A stretch of DNA of 45,743 bases. Origin: Oscillospiraceae bacterium. GTDB lineage: Bacteria > Bacillota > Clostridia > Oscillospirales > Oscillospiraceae. Of the stretch, positions 1 through 7,066 are shown piece after piece. The number at the start of each line of letters is the position of its first letter. Position 1 is the first letter of the stretch. Under the pieces are notes generated by a model. The model saw nothing but the letters and a program-made list of their open reading frames with translations, did no database searches and had not been told where the DNA came from. The stretch lies in the NCBI GenBank assembly GCA_017473225.1, contig JAFUMG010000012.1, positions 1 through 45,743 of the forward strand. Reading direction: 5' to 3'. The position numbers were made by a program, and so were the translations under genes.

Positions 1-159
1 GGGGATTGTGCAGCAGAAGTCTGGAATAACCACCAACATTTCGGCGAATTCGTACTGCAGTGCAACAATCCCTCAGTCAAAAATCGGAGATTTTTGACAG
101 CTCCCTTTACACAAGGGAGCCTTGGGGCGCTCCCGCGCCAGTACGTTAAACTACAATTT
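1..159. repeat. Truncated copy of the 243-bp dispersed palindromic element
   Basis: This is the right-hand part of the element seen complete at 9869-10111. It ends with TAAACTACAATTT (147-159), the mirror image of the AAATTGTAGTTTA that opens complete copies. Inside are the short hairpin TCAAAAATC..GATTTTTGA and CTCCCTTTACACAAGGGAG. The left part is cut off by the window edge and is found at the other window end (45606-45743). There is no transposase; it is probably a non-autonomous, MITE-like element. Confidence 0.85.
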
Positions 160-176
160 GAAACAGCCAATCAGAA

Positions 177-208
177 AACGTCCCCCGATGGGTGCATCGG
201 GGGACGTT
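177..208 (-). terminator. Terminator of the nrdD-nrdG operon
   Basis: Perfect 14-bp stem AACGTCCCCCGATG / CATCGGGGGACGTT with a 4-nt loop, starting 3 nt past the nrdG stop on the minus strand and followed by TTTTCTG. Confidence 0.85.
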
Positions 209-211
209 CTG

Positions 212-724
212 TCAATATTCACCCAGCCAGCGGCCGTTGGTGATGGGCACTGCCTTACCCGCGGCAAGGCTCTTGGGCACATCAATGATCCGCTGGTTCC
301 GGCTGCCCCGGAAGCTCAGCTCCAGGCTCCGCTCCGCCAGCAGGAAGGGGCCGTCGATGAGCACATTGATGGCGTCCAGCAGCTCCCGCTGTTCGGGGGT
401 GCCCGTCAGCAGCTGCTCGAAGGTGTAGCCGGAATAGGAGGCCACCTCGTAGCCCTGATCTTTCAGGAGCCGGGCCAGCTTGGCGAAGCCCGCGCCCTGG
501 GCGAAGGGCTCGCCGCCGGAGAAGGTAACGCCCCGGCAGAGGGGGTTGCTCCTTACGATCTCCACCAGCCGTTCCTCCTCCATGGCGGTGCCGCGGCCGA
601 AGGCCCAGGTCTCCGGGTTATGGCAGCCGGGGCAATGGTGGGGACAGCCCTGGGCGAAGATCGTGGTGCGGATGCCGGGGCCGTCCACGATGGAGTCTTC
701 TACGATGCCGGAAAGATCAAGCAT
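212..724 (-). CDS. nrdG: Anaerobic ribonucleotide reductase activating enzyme NrdG
   Basis: A 170-residue radical SAM enzyme. It cleaves S-adenosylmethionine to create the glycyl radical on NrdD, allowing oxygen-free reduction of ribonucleoside triphosphates in the cytoplasm. The cluster motif C27-PHH-C31-PG-C34 is of the CxxxCxxC type, preceded by the family signature VDGPGIRTTIFAQGC. SGGEPFAQ (about residue 69) is the usual SAM-binding GGE motif. Length is normal for NrdG. Its ATG overlaps the end of the upstream glycyl-radical ORF by 8 bases, so the two are translationally coupled, which fits a protein that must meet its substrate domain. A strong hairpin terminator follows. Confidence 0.95.
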   Translation of the reverse strand: MLDLSGIVEDSIVDGPGIRTTIFAQGCPHHCPGCHNPETWAFGRGTAMEEERLVEIVRSNPLCRGVTFSGGEPFAQGAGFAKLARLLKDQGYEVASYSGYTFEQLLTGTPEQRELLDAINVLIDGPFLLAERSLELSFRGSRNQRIIDVPKSLAAGKAVPITNGRWLGEY

Positions 725-878
725 TCTTCGTCAGGCCGTGCTTCACACGGTCCCGCTCCTCGGCCCGCTTGGCGTCGTTCCACTTGTCCATGGTGCCCAC
801 CAGATAACCGGTGATCCGGCGGATGCGCTCAAAGCCCACACCCTGGCCCATTTTTTCATTGTTGGATTTTGCAGTCAT
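717..878 (-). CDS. Separate glycyl-radical C-terminal domain of NrdD (53 aa)
   Basis: A tiny ORF with a good ribosome site (GGAGG, 8 nt before ATG 878). The 53-residue product carries RRITGYLVG at residues 20-28, then DKWNDAKRAEERDRVKH. This matches the extreme C-terminus of ordinary NrdD (RRVCGYLG, then a GK..E..RVKH-like tail), in which the glycine of the GY pair stores the radical; here that is Gly24. The main NrdD gene upstream stops before this segment, so this ORF probably supplies the radical-bearing domain in trans. It overlaps nrdG by 8 bases. Short proteins named as anaerobic reductase exist in my memory of clostridial annotations, but I cannot check that here. The alternative, a decayed remnant of a once-fused nrdD, is less likely given the clean start site. 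Confidence 0.82.
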   Translation of the reverse strand: MTAKSNNEKMGQGVGFERIRRITGYLVGTMDKWNDAKRAEERDRVKHGLTKNA

Positions 879-906
879 TATAATTACCTCCATATGTTGG
901 GGTTGG

Positions 907-1010
907 AAAGAATAATGCATAATTGAGGTATCGCTGCACGATGATTTTAATTTGTTTGCGAAGCAAACACCATAATTATTCATCATTCATTATTCATTAT
1001 TCATTTTTCA
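907..1010. repeat. AT-rich palindromic repeat between nrdD and its glycyl-radical ORF
   Basis: Outer parts are made of reiterated words: ATAATGCATAATTG on the left and ATTATTCATCATTCATTATTC on the right. They flank a conserved core ATGATTTTAA plus the hairpin GTTTGCGAAGCAAAC. The copy at 26604-26731 has the same plan (AATTGCGGTAT, ATGATTTTAA, a TGTGCGC-type hairpin) with different outer words, so this is a dispersed family. It fills nearly all of the 135-nt gap between the two nrdD parts and is far more AT-rich than its neighbours. Confidence 0.75.
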
Positions 1011-1013
1011 CTA

Positions 1014-3296
1014 TTACTCGATTCCCTGGAACGCGGGCATTTCAGGGTACATTTTTCTCAGCTCGTCGATCCGTTCCTGGGGGATCTCCTCACCCTCCCG
1101 GCGGCCGCAGCGGGGGCAGACGTCGCCGATGATGCCCACATAGCCGCAGATGGGATCCCGGTCCACGGGGTGGTTGATGGAGCCGTAGCCCACGCCGCAG
1201 TCGTGCATACAGCGGACAACAGCTTCAAAGGCTTCCACATTCCGGGCGGTGTCGCCGTCCAGCTCCACATAGCTGATGTGGCCGGCGTTGCACAGGGCGT
1301 GGTAGGGGGCCTCCAGGCGAATCTTATCATAGGCGGAAATATGATACCAGACGGGAATGTGGAAGGAGTTGGTGTAGTATTCCCGGTCGGTGATGCCGCG
1401 GATCTTGCCGTAGCGCTTCTGGTCCATGCGGATGAAGCGGCCGGACAGGCCCTCGGCGGGGGTGGCCAGCAGGGAGAAATTCATCTTCAGCTCCTGGGAC
1501 CGCTTGTCGCAGTAGTCTCGCATGAAGCCGATGATCTCCAGACCCTTCTTCTGGGTCTCCTCGCTCTCACCGTGGTGCTGGCCATAGAGGGCGGTCAGAG
1601 TCTCGGCCAGGCCGATGAAGCCGATGGACAGGGTGCCGTGCTTCAGCACCTCCCGCAGGTCGTCCTGGAGGGTCAGCTTGTCGGAGTCCAGCCAGACGCC
1701 CTGGCCCATCAGGAAGGGATAGTTGTAGATGTGCTTGTTCGCCTGGATCTCGAAGCGGTCCAGCAGCTGCTGGGCCACCAGCTCCAGCATGGCCTGGAGC
1801 TTCTCATAGAAGACCTTCTCATCGCCATTGCTCTCCAACGCCAGACGGGGCAGGTTGATGGAGGTGAAGCTCAGATTGCCCCGGGAATAGGCGATCTCCC
1901 GGGTGGGGTCGTAAACATTGCCCATGACGCGGGTGCGGCAGCCCATGGTGGCGACCTCCGTCTCGGGCCGGCCGGGGACATAGTATTGCAGGTTGAAGGG
2001 CGCGTCCAGGAAGGTGTAGTTGGGGAACAGCCGCTTGGCGCTGACCTTGCAGGAAAGGCGGAAGAGCTCATAGTTGGGGTCGCCCTCGTTGTAATTGACA
2101 CCCTCCTTGACCTTGAAGATGTGGATGGGGAAGATGCAGGTCTCGCCGTGGCCCAGGCCGGCGTCCAGCGCCAGCAGGATGTTGCGGATGACCATCTGAC
2201 CCTCGGGGGTGGTATCGGTGCCGTAGTTGATGGAAGAGAAGGGGGTCTGAGCGCCGGCACGGGAGTGCATGGTGTTCAGATTGTGGACAAAGCCCTCCAT
2301 GGCCTGATGGGTGTCCCGGTCGGTCTTCTTCCAGGCACGCTTCTTGGTGCGGCTGACCACCTTGGCGGAATCCCCCAGGGGCAGGTCATACCGCTTGGTC
2401 AGGGCGTAGATCACGGCCTCGTCGAAGGCGGGGGAATTTTCCAGCCGGGGCTGCTCGCCCACCTTGGCTTCCACGTCCTTCACCAATGCCTTGATGGTGG
2501 CCGTCTGCTCCTCCAGGTCCAGCCGGTCCTCCAGGGCTTCCGCCAGCAGCCGGTAGTAGGCCTTGCGGTAGGTCTTGGCGACGCCCTCGGCCATGGCGTA
2601 GTCAAAATTGGGGATGGACTGGCCGCCGTGCTGGTCGTTCTGATTGGACTGGATGGCGATGGCCGCCAGCGCCGCGTAGCTCTGGATGCTCTGGGGCTCC
2701 CGGATATGACCGTGGCCGGTGGAGAAGCCGCCGTGGAACAGCTTCAGAATGTCGATCTGGCAGCAGGTGGTGGTGAGGGAATAGAAGTCGAAATCATGGA
2801 TGTGGATGTCGCCCTCCCGGTAGGCCTTGGCGTGCTCCGGGCGGAGCAGATACATCTCATTGTAGGCCTTGGCGCCGGCGGAACCGATCTGGAGCATGGA
2901 GCCCATGGCGGTGTTGCCGTCGATATTGGCGTTGTCCCGCTTCATGTCGCTGACGCGGGCGTCGATGTTGGTGATCTCATCGATGGTCTTCATCAGGGCG
3001 GTATTGGCCTCTCTGGCACGGGTCCGGTTGGCCCGGTAGAGGATGTAGGCCTTGGCGGCGGCGTTGAAGCCATGGTTCATCAGCTGCCGCTCCACGGCAT
3101 CCTGGATGGCTTCGATGTCCGGGGCGCTGCCCACGCTGTGCTTTTCCAGATCCCGCTGGACGTCATTGGCCACCCGGGCGGCATCGGCGGCGTTGCCGTC
3201 GGAGGCAGCCTCCATGGCCCGCAGGATCGCGGCGGCGATTTTATTCTGGTCATATAAAACGACCCGACCATCACGCTTGATAATACTCTGAATCAT
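1014..3296 (-). CDS. nrdD: Anaerobic ribonucleoside-triphosphate reductase NrdD, main part without glycyl-radical tail
   Basis: Reduces ribonucleoside triphosphates to deoxyribonucleotides under anoxia. The 760-residue reading starts at ATG 3296 (MIQSIIKRDGR), where the ATP-cone allosteric domain begins; longer in-frame readings upstream run through the promoter. The ATP cone covers about residues 1-90, followed by the ten-stranded barrel with GGQSIPNFD and the IHIHDFDFYSLTTTCCQ segment. The C-terminus has a cysteine knuckle ICGYVGIIGDVCPRCGR, in which the first cysteine of the usual CxxC pair seems to be Asp. The ORF stops at MPAFQGIE and lacks the RxxGY glycyl-radical motif, which is found on the separate ORF at 717-878. 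NrdR boxes lie upstream. Confidence 0.93.
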   Translation of the reverse strand: MIQSIIKRDGRVVLYDQNKIAAAILRAMEAASDGNAADAARVANDVQRDLEKHSVGSAPDIEAIQDAVERQLMNHGFNAAAKAYILYRANRTRAREANTALMKTIDEITNIDARVSDMKRDNANIDGNTAMGSMLQIGSAGAKAYNEMYLLRPEHAKAYREGDIHIHDFDFYSLTTTCCQIDILKLFHGGFSTGHGHIREPQSIQSYAALAAIAIQSNQNDQHGGQSIPNFDYAMAEGVAKTYRKAYYRLLAEALEDRLDLEEQTATIKALVKDVEAKVGEQPRLENSPAFDEAVIYALTKRYDLPLGDSAKVVSRTKKRAWKKTDRDTHQAMEGFVHNLNTMHSRAGAQTPFSSINYGTDTTPEGQMVIRNILLALDAGLGHGETCIFPIHIFKVKEGVNYNEGDPNYELFRLSCKVSAKRLFPNYTFLDAPFNLQYYVPGRPETEVATMGCRTRVMGNVYDPTREIAYSRGNLSFTSINLPRLALESNGDEKVFYEKLQAMLELVAQQLLDRFEIQANKHIYNYPFLMGQGVWLDSDKLTLQDDLREVLKHGTLSIGFIGLAETLTALYGQHHGESEETQKKGLEIIGFMRDYCDKRSQELKMNFSLLATPAEGLSGRFIRMDQKRYGKIRGITDREYYTNSFHIPVWYHISAYDKIRLEAPYHALCNAGHISYVELDGDTARNVEAFEAVVRCMHDCGVGYGSINHPVDRDPICGYVGIIGDVCPRCGRREGEEIPQERIDELRKMYPEMPAFQGIE

Positions 3297-3351
3297 AATG
3301 GCAGACCTTTCTGTTGTTCGTAGTAGTATTTCGGTTACCCTTGTAGACATA

Positions 3352-3419
3352 ACACAATATATTGTGTTTTTAATCGTCTTTCTACACAACATATTGCCAC
3401 AGTTCCCCAGCTTTGTCAA
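3352..3419 (-). promoter_or_regulatory. nrdD promoter with a pair of NrdR boxes
   Basis: ACACAATATATTGTGT (3352-3367) is a perfect 16-bp palindrome matching the NrdR consensus. A second, weaker copy ACACAACATATTGCCA lies at 3384-3399. The 32-bp offset is about three helical turns, the known arrangement for NrdR pairs. A minus-strand -35 TTGACA (3414-3419) with a 17-nt spacer leads to a weak -10 CAATAT (3391-3396) inside the weaker box. NrdR binding should repress the operon when deoxynucleotides are plentiful. Confidence 0.85.
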
Positions 3420-3445
3420 GAGCAAAAAGCAAATTGACAAAATAA

Positions 3446-3473
3446 TCCCGGCGGCCCGAGAGGGACGCCGGGG
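3446..3473 (-). terminator. Terminator of the ABC exporter operon
   Basis: GC-rich hairpin (CCCGGCG / CGCCGGG arms plus an inner stem) followed on the minus strand by ATTATTTTG, about 40 nt past the permease stop. Confidence 0.7.
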
Positions 3474-3510
3474 CTGTTATAGGGTAAAAAGTGGGGATTT
3501 TGCCTGCGTA

Positions 3511-4818
3511 TCAGTCTCTTCGCAGGGCTTCGATGGGGTTCAGGTTCGCCGCTTTCACCGCGGGGAGCAGACCGAAAACCACGCCGATCACGGTGGAGAA
3601 GATCACGGAGATCAGGATCGCCGTGGCGGAGATGGCCACCGGGATGCCGTTGGTCCGGGAGATCAGCTCCGCCAGCAGGATGCCCAGCACCACGCCCACG
3701 ATGCCGCCCAGGCTGGTCAGCACCGCCGCTTCCGTCAGGAACTGGATCCGGATCCGGTGTTTCCGGGCGCCCAGGGCCTTCTTCAGGCCGATCTCGCTGG
3801 TCCGCTCCGTGACGGACACCAGCATGATGTTCATGACGCCGATGCCGCCCACCAGAAGGGAGATGCTGGCGATCCAGATCAGCTGCTGGTTGGTGGAATT
3901 ACTCATCTCCTGGAGCTGCTGGGCCTGTTCCAGCAGGTCCTCGCTGCGGTAGGAGAAGGAGCTGCCGCCGGAAACCTCCGCCTCTTCCGTCTCCTCGCCG
4001 TCCTCGGCAGCCACCTTGGAGCCGTTGGAGGAGATCTGGTTGGCGGTCAGGTAGTCCGCCACGCTCTTGCCGGCCCTGGTCATGTCGTCGGTGCTGTTGG
4101 CCCGGACTACCACCGCCTGGGGCTCATCAAAGCGGTACACCACCGGCCAGGTGGGGCCGGGCATGAAGATGGAGCCGCCGGAGGTGTCGGCGTACATATA
4201 GTAGTCCTCCATGGAGTTGATGGTGGGGGCAAAGGACGCGCCCTTATCCACCACGCCCACCACCGTGAAGGCCTCGCTCTTGATCTCGATGGTCTTCCCC
4301 ACCGGGTACACGCCGGGGAAGAGGGTGGCCGCCGCGGTCTTGTCCAGGATCACCACCTTGCGGCAGTTCTCAAAGTCCGCGTCACCGAAGGTCCGGCCGT
4401 AGGTGATCTGATAGTCCATCAGTTCCAGATAGACCCGGTCCACGCCGAAGACGCCGCCGGAGAAGCTGTTGCTGCCGGCGCTGACGTTTTCGCTCCATTC
4501 CCGCTTGGTGAAGAAGGAGACCTGCTCCACGCCGTCCAGGCCTTCCAGCACTTCCCGGGTGGATTCCTCGATGACCTTGACGCCCTCGGGAGGGGGATTG
4601 TAGCTCAGATCATAGGTATAGCTGTCCTGATACAGCTGGACCGTCACCACATTGCTGCCGGAGCCGATCAGATTCTGCTTGATCTGCTCGTTGGTGCCCT
4701 TGATGGTGGACACGATGGTGATGATGGAGGCAATGCCGATGATGATGCCCAGCATGGTCAGAAAGGAGCGCATTTTGTGGCCCCAGATGCCCTGGAATGC
4801 CAGTCTGATATTTTCCAT
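3511..4818 (-). CDS. MacB-like ABC transporter permease (FtsX family)
   Basis: The 435-residue membrane subunit of a mechanotransmission-type ABC exporter. Residues 1-45 hold the N-terminal membrane helix after RLAFQGIWGHKMRSFLTMLGIIIGIASII, typical of MacB-type permeases. A large extracellular MacB-core domain follows (about 46-295), then three membrane helices in the C-terminal FtsX domain, including LLVGGIGVMNIMLVSVTERTSEIGLKKALGA, the coupling region of this family. It is the last gene of the operon, 12 nt after the adaptor gene. The substrate cannot be read from sequence; such systems export peptides, antibiotics or lipids. Confidence 0.92.
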   Translation of the reverse strand: MENIRLAFQGIWGHKMRSFLTMLGIIIGIASIITIVSTIKGTNEQIKQNLIGSGSNVVTVQLYQDSYTYDLSYNPPPEGVKVIEESTREVLEGLDGVEQVSFFTKREWSENVSAGSNSFSGGVFGVDRVYLELMDYQITYGRTFGDADFENCRKVVILDKTAAATLFPGVYPVGKTIEIKSEAFTVVGVVDKGASFAPTINSMEDYYMYADTSGGSIFMPGPTWPVVYRFDEPQAVVVRANSTDDMTRAGKSVADYLTANQISSNGSKVAAEDGEETEEAEVSGGSSFSYRSEDLLEQAQQLQEMSNSTNQQLIWIASISLLVGGIGVMNIMLVSVTERTSEIGLKKALGARKHRIRIQFLTEAAVLTSLGGIVGVVLGILLAELISRTNGIPVAISATAILISVIFSTVIGVVFGLLPAVKAANLNPIEALRRD

Positions 4819-4830
4819 ATTGCTGCCTCC

Positions 4831-6375
4831 TTAATAGCCGTACAGGTTGTCCCAGGTGCCCTCCTGGGTGGGCGCGCCTTCCTTGACGGTCTTACCATAG
4901 GGGAAGGCCACATAATCCTCCGCCGTCAGGCCGCCGAGGACCTCGGTGTAGCTGCCCCAAAGGCTGCCGCCCACCTGGATGGTCCGCTTTTCCAGCCTGC
5001 CGTTCTCGCCCCGGACATAGACATAGCTGGAAGCTCCCTCCGTCCGGACGAAGGCGCTGTTGATGTAAAGGCCCGACTGATCCTCGCCGGCCTGCAATGT
5101 CATGGACACATAGTAGCCATCCTGCAGGTCCGCGGATTCATCGATGAAGACCGTATAGGGGTAGTAGCTGACGTTCTGATTGCCGTAGTAGGAATACCGG
5201 GATTCCTGGGGGAAGGGCTGGATCTCCGTCACGGTGCCTTCGTAGCTCATGTAGTTGTCCCAGGACATGACGCTGACCTTCTGGCCCACCTGGATATTGC
5301 CCAGCTCCAGCTCGCTGACGGAGCCGGTGACATAGAAGCCACCGCCGCCGGAGACCTTCAGGAAGGGCTCCTCAGCGATCAGCATCTCAGGGTCCTGCAG
5401 GCCTACCACGATGCCGTCGAATTCCGCCACGGCTTCGCCGGAGTCCGCTTCCTTCTGCATGATGCTGTATTCCGCTTCGGCTACCTTGATGTTAAATTCC
5501 ATTTCCTTGATCTCCGCCTGCTTGGCGGTGCGCATGGAAGCGATCTCGGCGGCGGTATAGCCGGAGTTCCAGTCGATGCCGTCGTCCACGGGCGCGTTGC
5601 TCACCGCGGCGTTGGGATCAAAGAAGGAATAGCGGTAGGTGTAGCTCTGGCTGCCGTCCTCATCAGCAGTGCTCAGACGCATCATCTTGATGCCGTATTC
5701 CCCGGTGACGGCACCGTCGGCGGCGTCGTTCTCCGTGTGCCGAAACCGGACGAAGAGGACATTTTCCGTAGTCTCCGCGAAGAGGGCCGCCATCATGTTC
5801 TCATCCACCATGGCGGAGGAGCGGAGCCAGCAGTATTTGGGGGTCAGGGAGGTGCTGCCGGAGCCGGAATAGGCCAGGTAATCCTTCCCGGTCAGGTCGA
5901 ACTCTGCCAGATCGCCCACGGGCTCGGCAGGCTCCGTCTCCTCAGGGACCACCACCTCATGATAGGAGATGGGGACATAGGAATTGATCACCGCCAGCTC
6001 CTTCTTGGCGGTTTCCAGATCCAGCTTCGCCTGCTGGACGGAGAGGTCCTTCTGCCGCAGGGTAATGTCGGAGAGGGTGGTGTCGTAGGTGAAGAGGACT
6101 TCGCCCTTCTTGACCTCCTGGCCCTCGGTGACCAGTACCTCCAGCACGGTCTGGGTGCTGGAGAGGTACACCGGCTGAATCCGGTCGGTGGTGACCATGC
6201 CGCTGGACTCGTTGCCGCCGTCATAGTAGTCCGTCATGCCCGCGATGCCCTCGGAAAAGCCGTACACATATACGGGCTCCTTGTTATTCCGTGTCAGCAG
6301 GACTGCCGCTGTGATACCGCCCGCGAGAATGACCACCGCGGCGGCGATCCAGATCCATTTCTTAGCCTTCTTCAT
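4831..6375 (-). CDS. HlyD/MacA-type adaptor with a domain inserted in its coiled-coil hairpin
   Basis: A 514-residue membrane-fusion protein anchored by one N-terminal helix (about residues 7-27). The first lipoyl half is near residues 60-100 (QTVLEVLVTEGQEVKKGEVLF). Helix 1 of the hairpin is about 101-131 and helix 2 about 276-312. Between them lie roughly 140 residues that are not coiled coil (PEETEPAEPVGDLAEFD.., YCWLRSSAMVDENMMAALFAET..). The second lipoyl half and beta-barrel regions follow (AEFDGIVVGLQDPE onward). It overlaps the ATPase gene by 14 bases and has an AGGAGG site 9 nt before ATG 6375. It should link to the MacB-like permease outside the membrane. The inserted domain is unusual and I do not recognise it. 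Confidence 0.85.
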   Translation of the reverse strand: MKKAKKWIWIAAAVVILAGGITAAVLLTRNNKEPVYVYGFSEGIAGMTDYYDGGNESSGMVTTDRIQPVYLSSTQTVLEVLVTEGQEVKKGEVLFTYDTTLSDITLRQKDLSVQQAKLDLETAKKELAVINSYVPISYHEVVVPEETEPAEPVGDLAEFDLTGKDYLAYSGSGSTSLTPKYCWLRSSAMVDENMMAALFAETTENVLFVRFRHTENDAADGAVTGEYGIKMMRLSTADEDGSQSYTYRYSFFDPNAAVSNAPVDDGIDWNSGYTAAEIASMRTAKQAEIKEMEFNIKVAEAEYSIMQKEADSGEAVAEFDGIVVGLQDPEMLIAEEPFLKVSGGGGFYVTGSVSELELGNIQVGQKVSVMSWDNYMSYEGTVTEIQPFPQESRYSYYGNQNVSYYPYTVFIDESADLQDGYYVSMTLQAGEDQSGLYINSAFVRTEGASSYVYVRGENGRLEKRTIQVGGSLWGSYTEVLGGLTAEDYVAFPYGKTVKEGAPTQEGTWDNLYGY

Positions 6376-7066
6376 CCGCTGCCGCCTCCTTTCCCGTGGT
6401 GATCAGCTGACCGTCCAGAATGTGGTAGGTCTTATTGGCGCAGGCCGCGATGGAGGGCTCGTGGGTGATCATGATGATGGTCATGCCCTTGCCGCTCAGC
6501 TCCCGGAAGATCTCCATGATCTGGTTGCCGGAGGCCGTATCCAGAGCGCCGGTAGGCTCGTCCGCCAGCAGAAGCTGGGGATTTCCCACCATGGCCCGGG
6601 CGATGGCCACCCGCTGGCACTGGCCGCCGGAGAGCTGGTTGGGATAGAATCCCGCCCGCTCCTCCAGGCCCACAGCCTTCAGGGCCTCCGCCGCCCGCTC
6701 CCGCCGCTCCTTCTGGGAAACCCCCGCGTACAGCAGCGGCAGCGCCACATTGTCCAGGGCCGTCATCTTCGGCAGCAGGTAGAAATTCTGGAACACGAAG
6801 CCGATGTACTGGTTGCGGATATCCGCCAGGGCGTTGTCATCCAGAGAACCGATCTGCTTGCCGTCCAGGATATATTTGCCCTCGGTGGGCACGTCCAGAC
6901 AGCCGATCAGATTCATCAGGGTGGTTTTGCCGGAGCCGGAGGGGCCCATGATGGCCAGGTATTCGCCCTTCTCCACTTCCAGGCAGATGTCCTTCAGCAC
7001 CGGGACCTCCGTTTTGCCCCGGCTGTAATTTTTATAAACATGATCGAGTTGTAAAATCATACTCAT
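6362..7066 (-). CDS. ABC transporter ATP-binding protein (MacB/LolD type)
   Basis: A 234-residue ATPase that powers the adjacent permease. Walker A is GPSGSGKTT (about residues 41-49), the Q-loop is in GFVFQNFYLLPKM, the signature is LSGGQCQRVAIARA, Walker B is LLLADEPTGALD and the switch histidine is in IMITHEP. These are diagnostic of the LolD/MacB exporter ATPase subfamily. ATG 7066 overlaps the stop of the upstream adaptor by 4 bases (ATGA), showing tight coupling. Confidence 0.95.
   Translation of the reverse strand: MSMILQLDHVYKNYSRGKTEVPVLKDICLEVEKGEYLAIMGPSGSGKTTLMNLIGCLDVPTEGKYILDGKQIGSLDDNALADIRNQYIGFVFQNFYLLPKMTALDNVALPLLYAGVSQKERRERAAEALKAVGLEERAGFYPNQLSGGQCQRVAIARAMVGNPQLLLADEPTGALDTASGNQIMEIFRELSGKGMTIIMITHEPSIAACANKTYHILDGQLITTGKEAAADEEG

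Noticed and set aside
1014-3440. NrdD start far upstream at 3440
   Set aside because: The extension crosses the NrdR boxes and promoter and has no family similarity; the ATP cone begins at 3296.
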